Source: Acinetobacter sp. HR7 (lineage in GTDB: Bacteria > Pseudomonadota > Gammaproteobacteria > Pseudomonadales > Moraxellaceae). Taken from it: a stretch of 64,000 bases of DNA. The DNA lies in NCBI RefSeq assembly GCF_000773685.1, contig NZ_JPQO01000046.1, positions 1 to 64,000 on the forward strand, read 5' to 3'. The notes beneath the pieces were generated by a model that was not told the DNA's origin, ran no database searches, and saw only the letters and a program-made list of their open reading frames with translations. Below, in pieces: positions 44,052-54,704 of this stretch; position 1 is the first letter of the stretch, and every line of letters starts with the position of its first letter. Both the position numbers and the translations under genes were made by a program.

Positions 44052-45185
44052 ATGCACTCCGCACCGTATATTTTGACCAAGAAAAATTCTAAAACCTGTC
44101 ATTCCACTTTTGCACTAAGTCTGCTCTGTTTGAGTCTGCTATTAAGTGCTTGCAATAATAAAGAAGCTGAGCCTACTCCACCACAAACGTCCCAGACTAT
44201 TGAGCTGATCCAGCAAGACTTGGTTGCGGTTAAAACTGGCAATGCAGTTCAGCGCACCGCCTTTACCGGCACCATCCGTGCGGTGAATCAAAGCAGTATT
44301 CAGGCACAAGTCACCGCAACTGCGACCAGTGTCAATGCACAAGTCGGTCAGCGTGTTCAAAAAGGTCAAATCTTGGTACGACTGAATAATCAGGACAATG
44401 CTGCCCGTCTGGCGCAGGCACAGGCCAACCGCGCTTCTGCCCAAGCACAGGCTAATCAGGCCCATCTAATGATGGAGCGTAAACAACGTTTGCTCAATCA
44501 GGGCTTTATTTCCCAAGCAGAATATGAACAGAGCCGGGTCGACTATCAGACCCAGCTGGAAAATGTCCGTGCGCAACAGGCCAATGTCGATATTGCGCAA
44601 AAAGCGGATCGTGATGGGATTATCACCAGCCCAATTAGTGGCGTAATTACCCAACGTCAAGTTGAACCAGGACAAACCGTCACTGCCGGACAAACCCTGT
44701 TTGAAATCGTGGATCCAGATCAACTGGAAATCCAGGCCAAAATACCAAGCGAAATGCAGGCGGATTTAAAAGTTGGCAGTAAAATCGAATACCATATTCA
44801 AGGCAACCCGAATCTGCTCACTGCAGTAATTAGCCGGATTTCACCGATTGCTGATCAAGCCAGTCGACAGATCGAGTTTTTTGCTCGTCCAAATGAAACC
44901 ATTACTTCTCTAAGTATCGGCTCTTTTGTCGATGGTGAAATCCTCAATTCACGCCAAATAGCTGGGCAACTGATTCCACTAGATACCATCCGCGATATTC
45001 AAAACAAGCCTTATGTCTGGGTGATTCGACAAAACAAAATTATGAAGCTGAATATTGAAGTTCTGGATCAGCGCTATAACGACAACCTTGCCGTGGTTCG
45101 CGGATTAGAGTCTGGAGATCAGGTCAGCCGAATTACCTTTACGGATGCTGATATCCATAAAACGGTCAGTGTCAGCCAAAACTAA
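44052..45185 (+). CDS. RND efflux periplasmic adaptor (membrane fusion protein), lipoprotein
   Basis: 377-aa HlyD/AcrA-type adaptor with a lipobox (LLLSAC, Cys34). The order is a barrel-sandwich (lipoyl) half (TGTIRAVNQSSIQAQVTATATSVNAQVGQRVQKGQILVRL), an alpha-hairpin rich in Gln/Ala (RLAQAQANRASAQAQANQA…), the second lipoyl half (GIITSPISGVITQRQVEPGQTVTAGQTLFEI), a beta-barrel and a membrane-proximal domain. AAGGA precedes the ATG. The RND pump gene starts 20 nt later, forming a two-gene operon. No outer-membrane channel gene is present, so a TolC-type channel elsewhere must be used. Confidence 0.9.
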   Translation: MHSAPYILTKKNSKTCHSTFALSLLCLSLLLSACNNKEAEPTPPQTSQTIELIQQDLVAVKTGNAVQRTAFTGTIRAVNQSSIQAQVTATATSVNAQVGQRVQKGQILVRLNNQDNAARLAQAQANRASAQAQANQAHLMMERKQRLLNQGFISQAEYEQSRVDYQTQLENVRAQQANVDIAQKADRDGIITSPISGVITQRQVEPGQTVTAGQTLFEIVDPDQLEIQAKIPSEMQADLKVGSKIEYHIQGNPNLLTAVISRISPIADQASRQIEFFARPNETITSLSIGSFVDGEILNSRQIAGQLIPLDTIRDIQNKPYVWVIRQNKIMKLNIEVLDQRYNDNLAVVRGLESGDQVSRITFTDADIHKTVSVSQN

Positions 45186-45205
45186 ATTATTAAGGGAATA
45201 ATAAG

Positions 45206-48200
45206 ATGTGGTTGACGCGTATTAGTGTGAAATATCCGGTACTCACCATCATGATGATGCTGTGCCTGATGGTCCTTGGATTGGCGTCCTGGCAACGCAT
45301 GGGTGTGGAAGAATTCCCGGATGTGGATTTCCCTTTTGTGGTGATCTATACCAACTATCCGGGTGCTTCTCCTGAAACGGTGGAATCAGAAATCACTAAA
45401 AAGCTGGAAGACCAGATCAATACCATTTCCGGTTTAAAGCAGGTGATTTCCCAGTCCAGTGAAGGTCTGTCGATGATCACCGCCGAATTCAATCTGGATG
45501 TTCCTTCTACTACCGCTGCACAGGATGTCCGCGACAAGATTGCATCCGTCACTGCCGAATTCCGCGATGAAATTCAGGAACCGGTGGTAGAGCGCTATGA
45601 CCCATCTGCCAATGCCGTGATGTCGATTGTATTTGAATCCAATAATATGGATTTAAAATCCCTAAGTTCTTATCTGGATCAGCGCATCGTACCGCAACTG
45701 CGCACGGTACCCGGTGTTGGTACCGTGAATCTGCTCGGCGATGCACAGCGCCAGATCCGGATTCAGGTGGAACCGCAAAAACTGCAGGCCTTTGGCGTTG
45801 GCGTGGACAGTGTCATCAACACATTAAAATCTGAAAATATCGAAGTGCCGGGCGGTACATTAAAGTCCGGAAATTCAGAGCTGGTGGTTGAGATCAACTC
45901 CAAAGTACTGCATCCCCTTGCCTTTGGCGACCTGGTGATTGCCAATAAAAATGGTGCCCCGATTTTCCTGAAACAGGTGGCAAACATTGAGGACAGTCAG
46001 GCCGAACTGGAAACAGGTGCATTCCTGAATGGTAAAACTGCCGTTGCCGTGGATATTCTGCGTAGCTCTGATTCCAACGTGATTGAAGTGGTTGACCAGA
46101 CTTACAAAACATTAGAAAGCATCAAAGCCCAGTTACCGCAAGGTACTACTTTGAAAGTTGTGGTGGATTCCTCTAAAAGTATCCGCGGTACGATTGGTGA
46201 TGTCGCGCGTACTATTATTGAAGGTGCAATACTTGCTGTCGTCATCGTTTTGTTATTCTTGGGTTCCTTCCGCTCTACCATTATTACTGGTCTGACGCTG
46301 CCAATTTCTCTGCTCGGCACCCTAACCTTTATCTGGGCGTTTGGCTTTACCATCAACATGATGACCTTACTAGCCCTCTCGCTATGTATTGGTCTGCTGA
46401 TTGATGATGCCATTGTCGTTCGGGAAAACATCGTACGACATAGTGATATGGGCAAGGATCATGTCACGGCAGCACTGGATGGCACCAAAGAAATTGGTCT
46501 AGCTGTATTAGCAACGACATTAACCATTGTGGCGGTATTCCTACCGGTAGCGTTTATGGGCGGAATTATTGGCCGGTTCTTCTACCAGTTCGGTGTTGCT
46601 GTAAGTACCGCAGTCCTGATCTCGATGTTTGTCAGTTTCACTCTGGATCCAATGCTATCTGCGCACTGGGCGGAACGTAAAAAAGATCCTAATAAAAAAC
46701 AGAATCCGCTGAAACGCTTTTTTAACTGGGTTTCCAACAAACTGGACAATCTAAGCCATATTTATGAAAAGCTGCTCAAGCTGGCATTACGTTTTAGATT
46801 CATCACCATTCTGATCGCAGTGGCTTCACTGTTTGGCGCCCTAGGACTGTCCAAACTGATCGGGACCGAATTTGTGCCAGTTCCAGACAAAGGCGAAATC
46901 CGAATTAAGTTTGAAACCCCAGTCGATGCATCTCTGGAATATTCACAGGCTAAACTGAAACAGGTGGATGAAATCATCCGCAAGCATCCAGATGTACATG
47001 CAACTTATGGTGTGATCAACGGCGTCACCGACCGGGGCAAAAACCATGTCAGTCTGCGCGTTACGGTCACCCCGCGTACTGAACGGGAAAAGACATTAAC
47101 AGACCTGAACAATGAATTCCGTGACCGTCTGAAGTCGGTTGGCGGTATTACCATTACTTCAGTCGCCTCTGCTGATGAAACCGTGTCGGGGGGTCAAAAG
47201 CCTATTATGATCTCGATCAAAGGTCCTGATCTGGATGAGCTGCAAAAAATCTCCGACCGTTTTATGCAGCAAATGGCGAAAATTGAAGGTATTGTCGATC
47301 TGGAATCTTCACTGAAAGAACCTAAACCAACCCTCAATATTCAAGTGAATCGTGTACTCGCCAGCGACCTAGGTCTATCTGTGAACCAGATTGCCAATGT
47401 CGTTCGCCCACTAATTGCGGGTGATGATGTCACCACTTGGCAAGATGAAAAAGGTGAAACCTATGATGTCAATCTTCGTTTGACTGAAGACAAACGTACT
47501 TTGCCAAATGATCTACAGAACCTGTATCTCAACTCAAACAAGACCGATGTCAATGGCCAACCGATCATGGTGCCTTTATCCAGCGTGGCGAAATTCGAAG
47601 AGAAGCTTGGTGCGTCACAAATTAACCGCCGCGATCTGGCGCGTGAAGTACTGGTCGAAGCCAATACTGCTGGTCGTCCTGCTGGTGATATCGGTCAAGA
47701 CATTAGCAAATTGCAAGAAGAATTTGACTTGCCACCGGGTTATAGCTTCGATACCCAAGGTGCCAATGCCGATATGGCTGAATCTGCAGGGTATGCATTA
47801 ACCGCAATCACTTTGTCGATTGTGTTTATCTATATCGTGCTCGGTTCACAGTTCAACAGCTTTATTCACCCGGCAGCCATTATGGCATCCCTGCCTTTAT
47901 CTCTGATCGGGGTATTCCTGGCCCTGTTCCTGTTTAATTCCACCATGAACCTGTTTTCGATCATCGGGATTATCATGCTAATGGGCCTTGTCACTAAAAA
48001 TGCGATCCTGCTGATTGACTTTATCAAGAAGGCCATGGATCGAGGTGAAGATCGTTATGAAGCCATTATTGCTTCTGGTAAAACCCGTTTGCGTCCAATC
48101 CTGATGACCACGAGTGCCATGGTAATGGGGATGGTACCGCTGGCTCTTGGACTTGGTGAAGGCGGTGAACAGAGTGCTCCGATGGCACATGCCGTCATCG

Positions 48201-48313
48201 GCGGGGTCATTACTTCGACTCTGCTGACGCTGGTGGTCGTTCCAGTGATCTTCACCTATTTGGATGACTTTAAGAATTTTATGCTGCGCCAAGCCCGTAA
48301 AATCATGTCATAA
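45206..48313 (+). CDS. RND efflux pump permease
   Basis: 1035-aa, 12-helix proton-driven export pump. It begins [19 protein letters not shown], the HAE1/CusA-like start. Proton-relay residues are Asp400/Asp401 in [11 protein letters not shown] (helix 4) and Lys931 in [13 protein letters not shown] (helix 10). Porter-domain motifs include [28 protein letters not shown]. Substrate range is not readable; it resembles the drug or organic-compound branch more than metal CzcA, lacking a Met-rich or His-rich channel. It ends at a hairpin before proS. Confidence 0.92.
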   Translation: MWLTRISVKYPVLTIMMMLCLMVLGLASWQRMGVEEFPDVDFPFVVIYTNYPGASPETVESEITKKLEDQINTISGLKQVISQSSEGLSMITAEFNLDVPSTTAAQDVRDKIASVTAEFRDEIQEPVVERYDPSANAVMSIVFESNNMDLKSLSSYLDQRIVPQLRTVPGVGTVNLLGDAQRQIRIQVEPQKLQAFGVGVDSVINTLKSENIEVPGGTLKSGNSELVVEINSKVLHPLAFGDLVIANKNGAPIFLKQVANIEDSQAELETGAFLNGKTAVAVDILRSSDSNVIEVVDQTYKTLESIKAQLPQGTTLKVVVDSSKSIRGTIGDVARTIIEGAILAVVIVLLFLGSFRSTIITGLTLPISLLGTLTFIWAFGFTINMMTLLALSLCIGLLIDDAIVVRENIVRHSDMGKDHVTAALDGTKEIGLAVLATTLTIVAVFLPVAFMGGIIGRFFYQFGVAVSTAVLISMFVSFTLDPMLSAHWAERKKDPNKKQNPLKRFFNWVSNKLDNLSHIYEKLLKLALRFRFITILIAVASLFGALGLSKLIGTEFVPVPDKGEIRIKFETPVDASLEYSQAKLKQVDEIIRKHPDVHATYGVINGVTDRGKNHVSLRVTVTPRTEREKTLTDLNNEFRDRLKSVGGITITSVASADETVSGGQKPIMISIKGPDLDELQKISDRFMQQMAKIEGIVDLESSLKEPKPTLNIQVNRVLASDLGLSVNQIANVVRPLIAGDDVTTWQDEKGETYDVNLRLTEDKRTLPNDLQNLYLNSNKTDVNGQPIMVPLSSVAKFEEKLGASQINRRDLAREVLVEANTAGRPAGDIGQDISKLQEEFDLPPGYSFDTQGANADMAESAGYALTAITLSIVFIYIVLGSQFNSFIHPAAIMASLPLSLIGVFLALFLFNSTMNLFSIIGIIMLMGLVTKNAILLIDFIKKAMDRGEDRYEAIIASGKTRLRPILMTTSAMVMGMVPLALGLGEGGEQSAPMAHAVIGGVITSTLLTLVVVPVIFTYLDDFKNFMLRQARKIMS

Positions 48314-48328
48314 TTCAGACCATGTAAC

Positions 48329-48361
48329 GAGGTGACATTCAAAATGATCACCTCATTTTTT
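48329..48361 (+). terminator. terminator of the RND operon
   Basis: GAGGTGA (48329-48335) pairs with TCACCTC (48348-48354), extended by CAT/ATG, with a T6 tail. A TATAAT box for proS follows at 48366-48371. Confidence 0.75.
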
Positions 48362-48407
48362 ATTGTATAATCTCTGCTTTAACGCTTAATTTTTTAGGAC
48401 AGTTTCC

Positions 48408-50126
48408 ATGCGCGCGAGTCGCTTTTTATTTGCAACGTTGAGAGAAACCCCGAACGATGCTGAAGTTATTTCACATCAGCTCATGCTTCGTGCCGGTATG
48501 ATTCGTAAATTGGCTTCAGGTCTCTACACTTGGCTGCCGATGGGCGTTCGCGTATTAAATAAAGTTGAGGCGATCGTTCGTGAAGAAATGAACAATGCGG
48601 GTTCACTTGAAGTTTTGATGCCTGTAACTCAGCCTGCATCACTTTGGGAAGAATCTGGCCGTTATGTGCAATATGGTCCTGAACTTTTACGCTTTAAAGA
48701 CCGACATACCAACGATTTCGTACTAGGTCCAACACATGAAGAAGTCATCACTGATTTGGCACGTAACGAACTAAAAAGTTACAAACAATTGCCTGCAAAC
48801 TTCTACCAGGTTCAAACCAAATTCCGTGATGAAATCCGTCCGCGTTTTGGTGTGATGCGTTCACGTGAATTCATTATGAAAGATGCTTACTCTTTCCATG
48901 CGGATCAGGAATCTCTGCAAGAAACTTACGACAAAATGTACGAAGTGTACTGCAAGATTTTTACCCGCTTAGGCTTAGATTTCCGTCCAGTACAGGCAGA
49001 TACCGGTTCAATCGGTGGTTCAGGTTCGCACGAATTCCACGTATTAGCGTCTAGTGGTGAAGATGATATCGCCTTCTCAACTGAATCCGATTACGCAGCC
49101 AATATTGAAATGGCTGAAGCAATTCTGGTTGGCGAACGCGCTGCACCAACGCAAGAACTGAAAGTGGTGGATACACCCAACCAGAAAACTATTGCTGAAG
49201 TATCAGCATTCTTAGGTACTGATGCTAAACAATCCGTAAAAGCATTACTGGTTCAAGGCGTGGCTAAGGAAGCTGGGCAGCCTGCGCCAGTGGTTGCCCT
49301 GTTCCTGCGTGGCGACCATGAATTGAATGAAATTAAAGCTGAGAAACATCCTCTGATTGCTGCTCCACTGACATTTGCCACTGAAGCTCAACTTGCTGAA
49401 CTTGGCTTAACGGCTGGTTTCGTGGGTCCACAAGGTTTGGTTGAAAAAGGCATTACTGTTATTGTGGACCGTGCAGCCTCTGTCCTTTCTGACTTTGTAG
49501 CCGGTGCTAACGAAGCAGACAAGCACGCGACTGGCGTCAACTGGGAACGTGATGCGAAGTTTACCGAAGTTTATGACCTGCGTAACGTGGTTGAAGGCGA
49601 TCCTTCTCCAGATGGTAAAGGCGTACTGCAAATCAAACGCGGTATTGAAGTCGGCCATATCTTCCAGTTAGGTAAAAAATACTCAGAAGCTCTAGGCTGT
49701 AAAGTTCTAGGTGAAGATGGTAAGCCGTTCACTGTAACGATGGGCTGTTATGGTATTGGCGTAACACGTGTTGTAGCATCTGCAATTGAACAGAACTACG
49801 ATGAAAAAGGTATTATCTGGCCTGAGGCGATTGCACCTTTTGAAATTGCAATCGTGCCAATGAATGCACACAAGTCACCACGTACCATGGAAGCTGCTGA
49901 GGCACTTTATGCTGAACTAAAAGCTGCTGGTTTCGATGTCTTGCTGGATGACCGTAACGAACGTCCAGGTGTGAAATTCTCGGATATTGAATTAACCGGT
50001 ATTCCACACCGTATCGTGATTGGTGAGAAAGGTTTAGATGCCGGTACTTTTGAATATAAAGGCCGCCGTGATGCAGTATCCGCAAACCTGTCTAAAGAAG
50101 AATTATTGGCAAAAATTGCGAAATAA
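48408..50126 (+). CDS. proS: prolyl-tRNA synthetase
   Basis: 572-aa class II synthetase of the bacterial type, with the editing (INS/YbaK-like) insertion at about residues 220-410. Class II motifs: motif 1 in the N-terminal G[23 protein letters not shown], motif 2 [26 protein letters not shown], and motif 3 near [18 protein letters not shown]. The anticodon-binding domain follows ([12 protein letters not shown]…, [28 protein letters not shown]). It charges tRNA-Pro and clears Ala-tRNA-Pro. It is monocistronic, with a bidirectional terminator. Confidence 0.96.
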   Translation: MRASRFLFATLRETPNDAEVISHQLMLRAGMIRKLASGLYTWLPMGVRVLNKVEAIVREEMNNAGSLEVLMPVTQPASLWEESGRYVQYGPELLRFKDRHTNDFVLGPTHEEVITDLARNELKSYKQLPANFYQVQTKFRDEIRPRFGVMRSREFIMKDAYSFHADQESLQETYDKMYEVYCKIFTRLGLDFRPVQADTGSIGGSGSHEFHVLASSGEDDIAFSTESDYAANIEMAEAILVGERAAPTQELKVVDTPNQKTIAEVSAFLGTDAKQSVKALLVQGVAKEAGQPAPVVALFLRGDHELNEIKAEKHPLIAAPLTFATEAQLAELGLTAGFVGPQGLVEKGITVIVDRAASVLSDFVAGANEADKHATGVNWERDAKFTEVYDLRNVVEGDPSPDGKGVLQIKRGIEVGHIFQLGKKYSEALGCKVLGEDGKPFTVTMGCYGIGVTRVVASAIEQNYDEKGIIWPEAIAPFEIAIVPMNAHKSPRTMEAAEALYAELKAAGFDVLLDDRNERPGVKFSDIELTGIPHRIVIGEKGLDAGTFEYKGRRDAVSANLSKEELLAKIAK

Positions 50127-50140
50127 TTTTCTTTAACAAT

Positions 50141-50170
50141 AAAAAATCCCGCGTAGAGCGGGATTTTTTA
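50141..50170. terminator. bidirectional terminator
   Basis: AAAAAATCCCGC pairs with GCGGGATTTTTT around loop GTAGA. It separates proS from the convergent exported-protein cluster. Confidence 0.9.
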
Positions 50171-50178
50171 TTGCAGGA

Positions 50179-51561
50179 TTAACAGAATTTATAATTACCA
50201 AAGCAGTTCGACGTTACCTTTTGGTTTTTTAAGATTTCATTACTTAAAGTAATGGTTGCAGGATTCGTTACAGTATAATTCCCCAAATCAATTTCCAGTT
50301 TTTTTGAAATTGGTACTGATAATAATGAACCAATAGCTTCTAAAGCATTGACTTGAATTCTATTCGCTTCTGTAGTTAAGAATTGTGTGACTAAGGTGGC
50401 TACCTGTGGTAATACAGCAGAAATGTCTACCTCCTGTTCAGCCTGCAAATATCCTAATTGGACAGGATTTTTAAATGACAGCCACCATCCTGGTTGAGCA
50501 ATATCAGCTGTATCAGTATCTGCCCATTTTACAGCCTCTTTTTGCATGGATAAATATCCACCCGTCCCAGTCAAGGGAACATTATGAATCATGCTTAAAG
50601 CCTGATTGAAGGTGATATCCATGTTTAAGTCTTTAATAATAGATCCATTAGCCATTTTAAATTTTGCTGAACTTGCAAGCCCTAATATGGCAGGGAACCT
50701 CACAAATAGTTGATCATTTTCAAATAAAGAATCACTGATTCCAGCTACACCACTGCCAGCTGCCAATGGTATTTTCTCAATTTTTGATTTAATTCCCTTG
50801 ACCTCTGCATTCTGCTTTCTTACCCCAGTTACAATAGTCTCAGGCATAGAAAATCCCACTTTCATGCTGGGTACTGTAATCCCTGTATTGTTGGAATTAG
50901 TAGAATCACTTGTAAACGTACGGTCATTTAAAAGTGCTCTCAGATAACCCTCGATTTGTTCATTAACAGAATCACCAAACGTGGCTTGCTTTGTCGTAAC
51001 ATCCCCCTGTGTTTGAGCGATTTTCATATAGCCACTAAAACTTTGAATACCATCATTGGGTGTTTTTGTATTATCTGTACCTAAAGTTAATAAACCAATA
51101 ATACTTTCTGCACCTAATCGAAAACCAACTACTTCTCGAGTTGCAGCTGAATCTCCTTTAATGGCAAATTCTAAAAATGGGTTGGTGATACTTGCACTTG
51201 TTGCTGCACGGCTCGAATCAAAAGTTGGGCTTCCAAAAGAAGGATCATTATTATCAGTAATCGTTCCCGTATTTAGACCACTTAATGCAATATTAGAAAT
51301 ATCAATATCACAACCAGCACCTCGATCTCCACCACAACCTAACTGTAACGACTTGACATTAAGGTTAAGCTCCATTAAGGCCTGAATACTCATTTTATGA
51401 AAGTTGATTGATTGGTTCTGATCATAACTATTTTGTAAATTCAGTAATGCCTGACCGTCTACTACTGACAATTCCTGCTCAGTTAAAGCGGTCATCGCAT
51501 GCCCTGCTGTCACCACCCCAAACATGGACATAACCAAAGTTTTTAATATTAATTTTTTCAT
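50179..51561 (-). CDS. exported protein, DUF6160/Fil-like, gene 4 of cluster
   Basis: 460-aa protein with a signal peptide (MKKLILKTLVMSMFGVVTAGHA) followed at once by the cluster motif MTALTEQELSVVDGQALLNL. The rest is predicted mostly strand, with polar Ser/Thr/Asn-rich turns. Close Cys pairs: LGCGGDRGAGCDID near residue 78 and the C-terminal SNCFGNYKFC. AAGGATGG precedes the ATG. It lies 19 nt after the 783-aa gene, so it is the distal gene of a four-gene operon. The region looks more A/T-rich than proS. No enzymatic motif is seen; a surface or filament role is suggested only by the naming of Acinetobacter relatives. Confidence 0.72.
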   Translation of the reverse strand: MKKLILKTLVMSMFGVVTAGHAMTALTEQELSVVDGQALLNLQNSYDQNQSINFHKMSIQALMELNLNVKSLQLGCGGDRGAGCDIDISNIALSGLNTGTITDNNDPSFGSPTFDSSRAATSASITNPFLEFAIKGDSAATREVVGFRLGAESIIGLLTLGTDNTKTPNDGIQSFSGYMKIAQTQGDVTTKQATFGDSVNEQIEGYLRALLNDRTFTSDSTNSNNTGITVPSMKVGFSMPETIVTGVRKQNAEVKGIKSKIEKIPLAAGSGVAGISDSLFENDQLFVRFPAILGLASSAKFKMANGSIIKDLNMDITFNQALSMIHNVPLTGTGGYLSMQKEAVKWADTDTADIAQPGWWLSFKNPVQLGYLQAEQEVDISAVLPQVATLVTQFLTTEANRIQVNALEAIGSLLSVPISKKLEIDLGNYTVTNPATITLSNEILKNQKVTSNCFGNYKFC

Positions 51562-51580
51562 TGTTCCATCCTTTTCACGA

Positions 51581-53932
51581 TTAACGTGGCGTAATCCCTA
51601 AAGTACTGCGTATTGTTCCTCCAGTCAGTGCGATATCCGCAATCTTCTGCATCGGACCACTATTGGTTTGCATCGCAAAATTTACTCTAAATGGGTCTGC
51701 AATATTCTTGGAAGGGTTAAAATTAACCTGATTATCCATTACTACAGTATCTTCACTTAACCGGATATTTCCATTCAATCCCACTTCACCTTGCATTTTA
51801 TTTAAATTAAGTGCTGAAACTTGTAACTTACCTAACTCATCAACATCTTCATTGCTGATACTTAAATAACTGCCTAATACTGTGTCATTTTGAAGCTCTG
51901 CAGAACTCAATTGGGAGAATTTAAACTTACCTTCATAGGACAAGAAATTGGTGCGTTCTGAAGCTTGTACGGGGTCTACACCTGGAATAATTAATAATTG
52001 ACCACTTCCATCAATCATGAAAGCAATATTAGTAAGTACATCATCTCGTTTGGCAAAACTATCGTGCGCGACATAAGTACCACATAAAGCAGCCTCATTT
52101 GTGCAGTTATATTTTGAACCTGGTAATTGCCCAATTGCCAACTCTGCATTTGCAGCAAAGACCAATTTCTCTGCAGAAATCAATATTCCTCGGTTTTCAT
52201 AACCGATGACGCCTTTAGATTCAATGAATGCATCAATATTTCTTAAACCAGCGTAGTAATTTACGGCTTCGCCATGCTTGCCTGTTCCTCCATCAATTAA
52301 AATAATTGATGTCGTGCTTGGCAAACCCGTTTTTGCATCGATCCCATAGCCCTCTGTAGATGCCATGATATTGTAACCAATGCCTTGCTTGGTCGAACCA
52401 TCATAAGAATAGCTAGTTCCCTTTAGCGCAACATTGGCATTTAGGTTATAAACTGGTATCCCAATTCCCCATGAACCACTTGAGGCAGTGAGTTCAGGTA
52501 ATGAGTTATCTGATATGAAACGTGCTTTAGCAGCGATTGCTTGAAAATCAAAACCACGAATTGCGATCAAAGCAAAATCATCTGGGGTATCACTTAATAT
52601 TTGTTTTAGGGTATTATCCTCTGCGCCTAAAGTCGTTTTCAATTTATCATTCACGATAAAATCAAGCTCTTTACCCCCCACTGTATTGAGATAAATATTT
52701 CCAAAATCAATATAGGCATTTTTACCATGCAATTCGCCTTCATCATCCCGTGTGGTTAATGGTCTTATTTTAGAGAATTCAATTGCATAGCTATCTTTTC
52801 CAGTATGGCCTATTTCTAACGTTGTAGGCATCATACTCGCTGGTAAATTAGTATCACTTTCACTTGTGAAATCTGCTGATAAAGCTAAATGCAAACCACC
52901 CGCACCGACTAAATTATTATAATTCGCTGCTGTCTGAATTGAGCGAACATAATCCCCATTACTATCTTTATTGCCAATATCAAAATCTGCGATCTTGGTT
53001 TGATCTCCAGATAGTGCAAGACGTGCGTTGGTCACTGCACCTGAAGCTCCCATACGAATCAGATTTTTATTTGACTTTTCTATGGTGTAGCCAATAATTC
53101 TTTCTTTTTCAATGCCATTCTCAGTATATTGTTCTTTAATCGCATCAGGTGAGTTATAGCGTAAATCAATATTCACTCCAGGATTGGTTGCTGTTCTACC
53201 TGTAGCTACTTCAGATGTATCAGTAACACGTCCTAAATTAATATAATGATCTTGATCACCATTTCTACTAGTCAGTACAAGTCCTTCATCAGAGGCTACA
53301 TACATATAGCCTTGGCCAGCAAAATTGAAGTTAAAATCATTTAGAATAAGGCTATTCCCACCTAATTGATGACTGATCGTGGCATTTTGCAGTCTAAAAT
53401 CAATGCTCGCCTTCTCATTCTTATTAAAAAGTCCTGCATTTGTTTGCAATACAACACTGAGCGGTGTAGAAGTGCTTAAACCAATTTCACCTAAGGAGTT
53501 TGTATCCTGTTGACCTTGTATGCGGATTGAATTATCACCTGGCCCACAAACTGTATCACTACATGTAGTTTTAACAAGGTTTAAATCTGCATTGGCTGTA
53601 AACGGTGAAATACTGGCTGCTAATCTTATTCCTGCCCCTTGTTCTGTAGCTCCAACGTCAAATTCAAGCTGGCTTTTTATCGACTGTCCTGGCTTAGCTT
53701 CCATATTAAAATTATGTAGGCCTATCCCCATCATCGTATTGCTGTTCGGTTGAGGATCGTACCAATTAATTTGTTCTGCCGTTGCTTTGCTAATTTCATG
53801 AGTAATTACAAGACCATCCTGGCCAGTAACACTAGATAAATCCTGTTCTGCAATTTTTTCAAGCGCATAAGCTTGCTGGTGTGCAAGCACAATACAAATG
53901 GTCAATGTTTTTAATTTTAATGCTTTTTTCAT
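51581..53932 (-). CDS. large exported protein, DUF6160/Fil-like, gene 3 of cluster
   Basis: 783-aa protein with a signal peptide ending QAYA and the post-signal motif LEKIAEQDLSSVTGQDGLVI, the clearest DUF6160-like version (TGQ-x-G). The body is beta-rich, with repeated phrases (NINIDLRY-like, NFNFAGQGYMYVASDEG, ILISAEKLVFAANAELAIG) as in secreted beta-solenoid or beta-barrel-like proteins. Cys pairs are TTCSDTVCG (about 113) and YNCTNEAALCG (about 610). There is no obvious anchor, so it could be secreted, surface-bound or periplasmic. It lies 37 nt downstream of the 240-aa gene. Function unknown. Confidence 0.72.
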   Translation of the reverse strand: MKKALKLKTLTICIVLAHQQAYALEKIAEQDLSSVTGQDGLVITHEISKATAEQINWYDPQPNSNTMMGIGLHNFNMEAKPGQSIKSQLEFDVGATEQGAGIRLAASISPFTANADLNLVKTTCSDTVCGPGDNSIRIQGQQDTNSLGEIGLSTSTPLSVVLQTNAGLFNKNEKASIDFRLQNATISHQLGGNSLILNDFNFNFAGQGYMYVASDEGLVLTSRNGDQDHYINLGRVTDTSEVATGRTATNPGVNIDLRYNSPDAIKEQYTENGIEKERIIGYTIEKSNKNLIRMGASGAVTNARLALSGDQTKIADFDIGNKDSNGDYVRSIQTAANYNNLVGAGGLHLALSADFTSESDTNLPASMMPTTLEIGHTGKDSYAIEFSKIRPLTTRDDEGELHGKNAYIDFGNIYLNTVGGKELDFIVNDKLKTTLGAEDNTLKQILSDTPDDFALIAIRGFDFQAIAAKARFISDNSLPELTASSGSWGIGIPVYNLNANVALKGTSYSYDGSTKQGIGYNIMASTEGYGIDAKTGLPSTTSIILIDGGTGKHGEAVNYYAGLRNIDAFIESKGVIGYENRGILISAEKLVFAANAELAIGQLPGSKYNCTNEAALCGTYVAHDSFAKRDDVLTNIAFMIDGSGQLLIIPGVDPVQASERTNFLSYEGKFKFSQLSSAELQNDTVLGSYLSISNEDVDELGKLQVSALNLNKMQGEVGLNGNIRLSEDTVVMDNQVNFNPSKNIADPFRVNFAMQTNSGPMQKIADIALTGGTIRSTLGITPR

Positions 53933-53969
53933 TATTTATACCCTTATGCAGCCCTGCAAAGCAATAATC

Positions 53970-54692
53970 TTAACAACGGCTTCCTGCCGCGCCCGAACAG
54001 TTATAACTAAATATTTTTAAAGTACCATCCAGATGTAAATTGCCATGTATATTGAGTCCAAGGAAACCTTTTTCTGTGCCTTTATCAAAACTCGGTACTT
54101 CTACAGAGGTAGTCGTGATATTACCATTAGCATCAATAACTTTTTGATTATAAGTCTGATAGGTTGGGGTATTGGCATAGCCTTCTAGTTCACCTTCACC
54201 CGTTCCCGTTTCAATAGATACGGTGTTGAATCCTAAATTACGAATTTTTAGAGGATAAGCATCTTCAAACCTAATTTGCATGGCTGTCTGTGGTTTACTA
54301 GCAGCATTAATTATCGTAGTACCATCTATAGAAAATTTATCGATTTGCAATGTGCCTTGTATACCTTTGAAGACAAGCCACTTTTTATTTCCCTCATCAT
54401 CTAGATGATTGTTGGGTGCAAAGGCTAAACGACAAAACACTTTATTAGCCCCGCAGGCTTCAGGATCTAAAACATAAAATGCCCGTTCTACATTCCCTAA
54501 ACTATCTACTTCTGAAATCTTTTGCTTGCTTAAGTCTGTTGCATAGAGATGATTCAGTGATAAAGTCCAACTAAGCTCCGCACCACCCTGACCAGCGATT
54601 TTGGTCATTTCTGCACTATCAAGTGTTTCCAATCCAGCATAACTCATTGCAGAGGTCAGACATAATGTTCCTAACAAAATAGACTTCAACAT
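53970..54692 (-). CDS. exported protein, DUF6160/Fil-like, gene 2 of cluster
   Basis: 240-aa protein: signal peptide MLKSILLGTLCLTSAMSYA, then the cluster motif GLETLDSAEMTKIAGQGGAELSW. The remainder is strand-rich and polar, with Cys pair ACGANKVFC (about 79-86) and a C-terminal NCSGAAGSRC. GGGAG lies upstream of the ATG. It is the shortest member and may represent the minimal fold of the cluster. It lies 12 nt after the 624-aa gene. Function unknown. Confidence 0.72.
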   Translation of the reverse strand: MLKSILLGTLCLTSAMSYAGLETLDSAEMTKIAGQGGAELSWTLSLNHLYATDLSKQKISEVDSLGNVERAFYVLDPEACGANKVFCRLAFAPNNHLDDEGNKKWLVFKGIQGTLQIDKFSIDGTTIINAASKPQTAMQIRFEDAYPLKIRNLGFNTVSIETGTGEGELEGYANTPTYQTYNQKVIDANGNITTTSVEVPSFDKGTEKGFLGLNIHGNLHLDGTLKIFSYNCSGAAGSRC

Positions 54693-54704
54693 ATCCGCAC
54701 TCCC

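Noticed and set aside
44052-48313. Heavy-metal (CzcA-type) efflux
   Set aside because: The permease lacks the metal-binding Met/His pattern and the adaptor lacks a His-rich segment; it looks like a drug-type RND pair.
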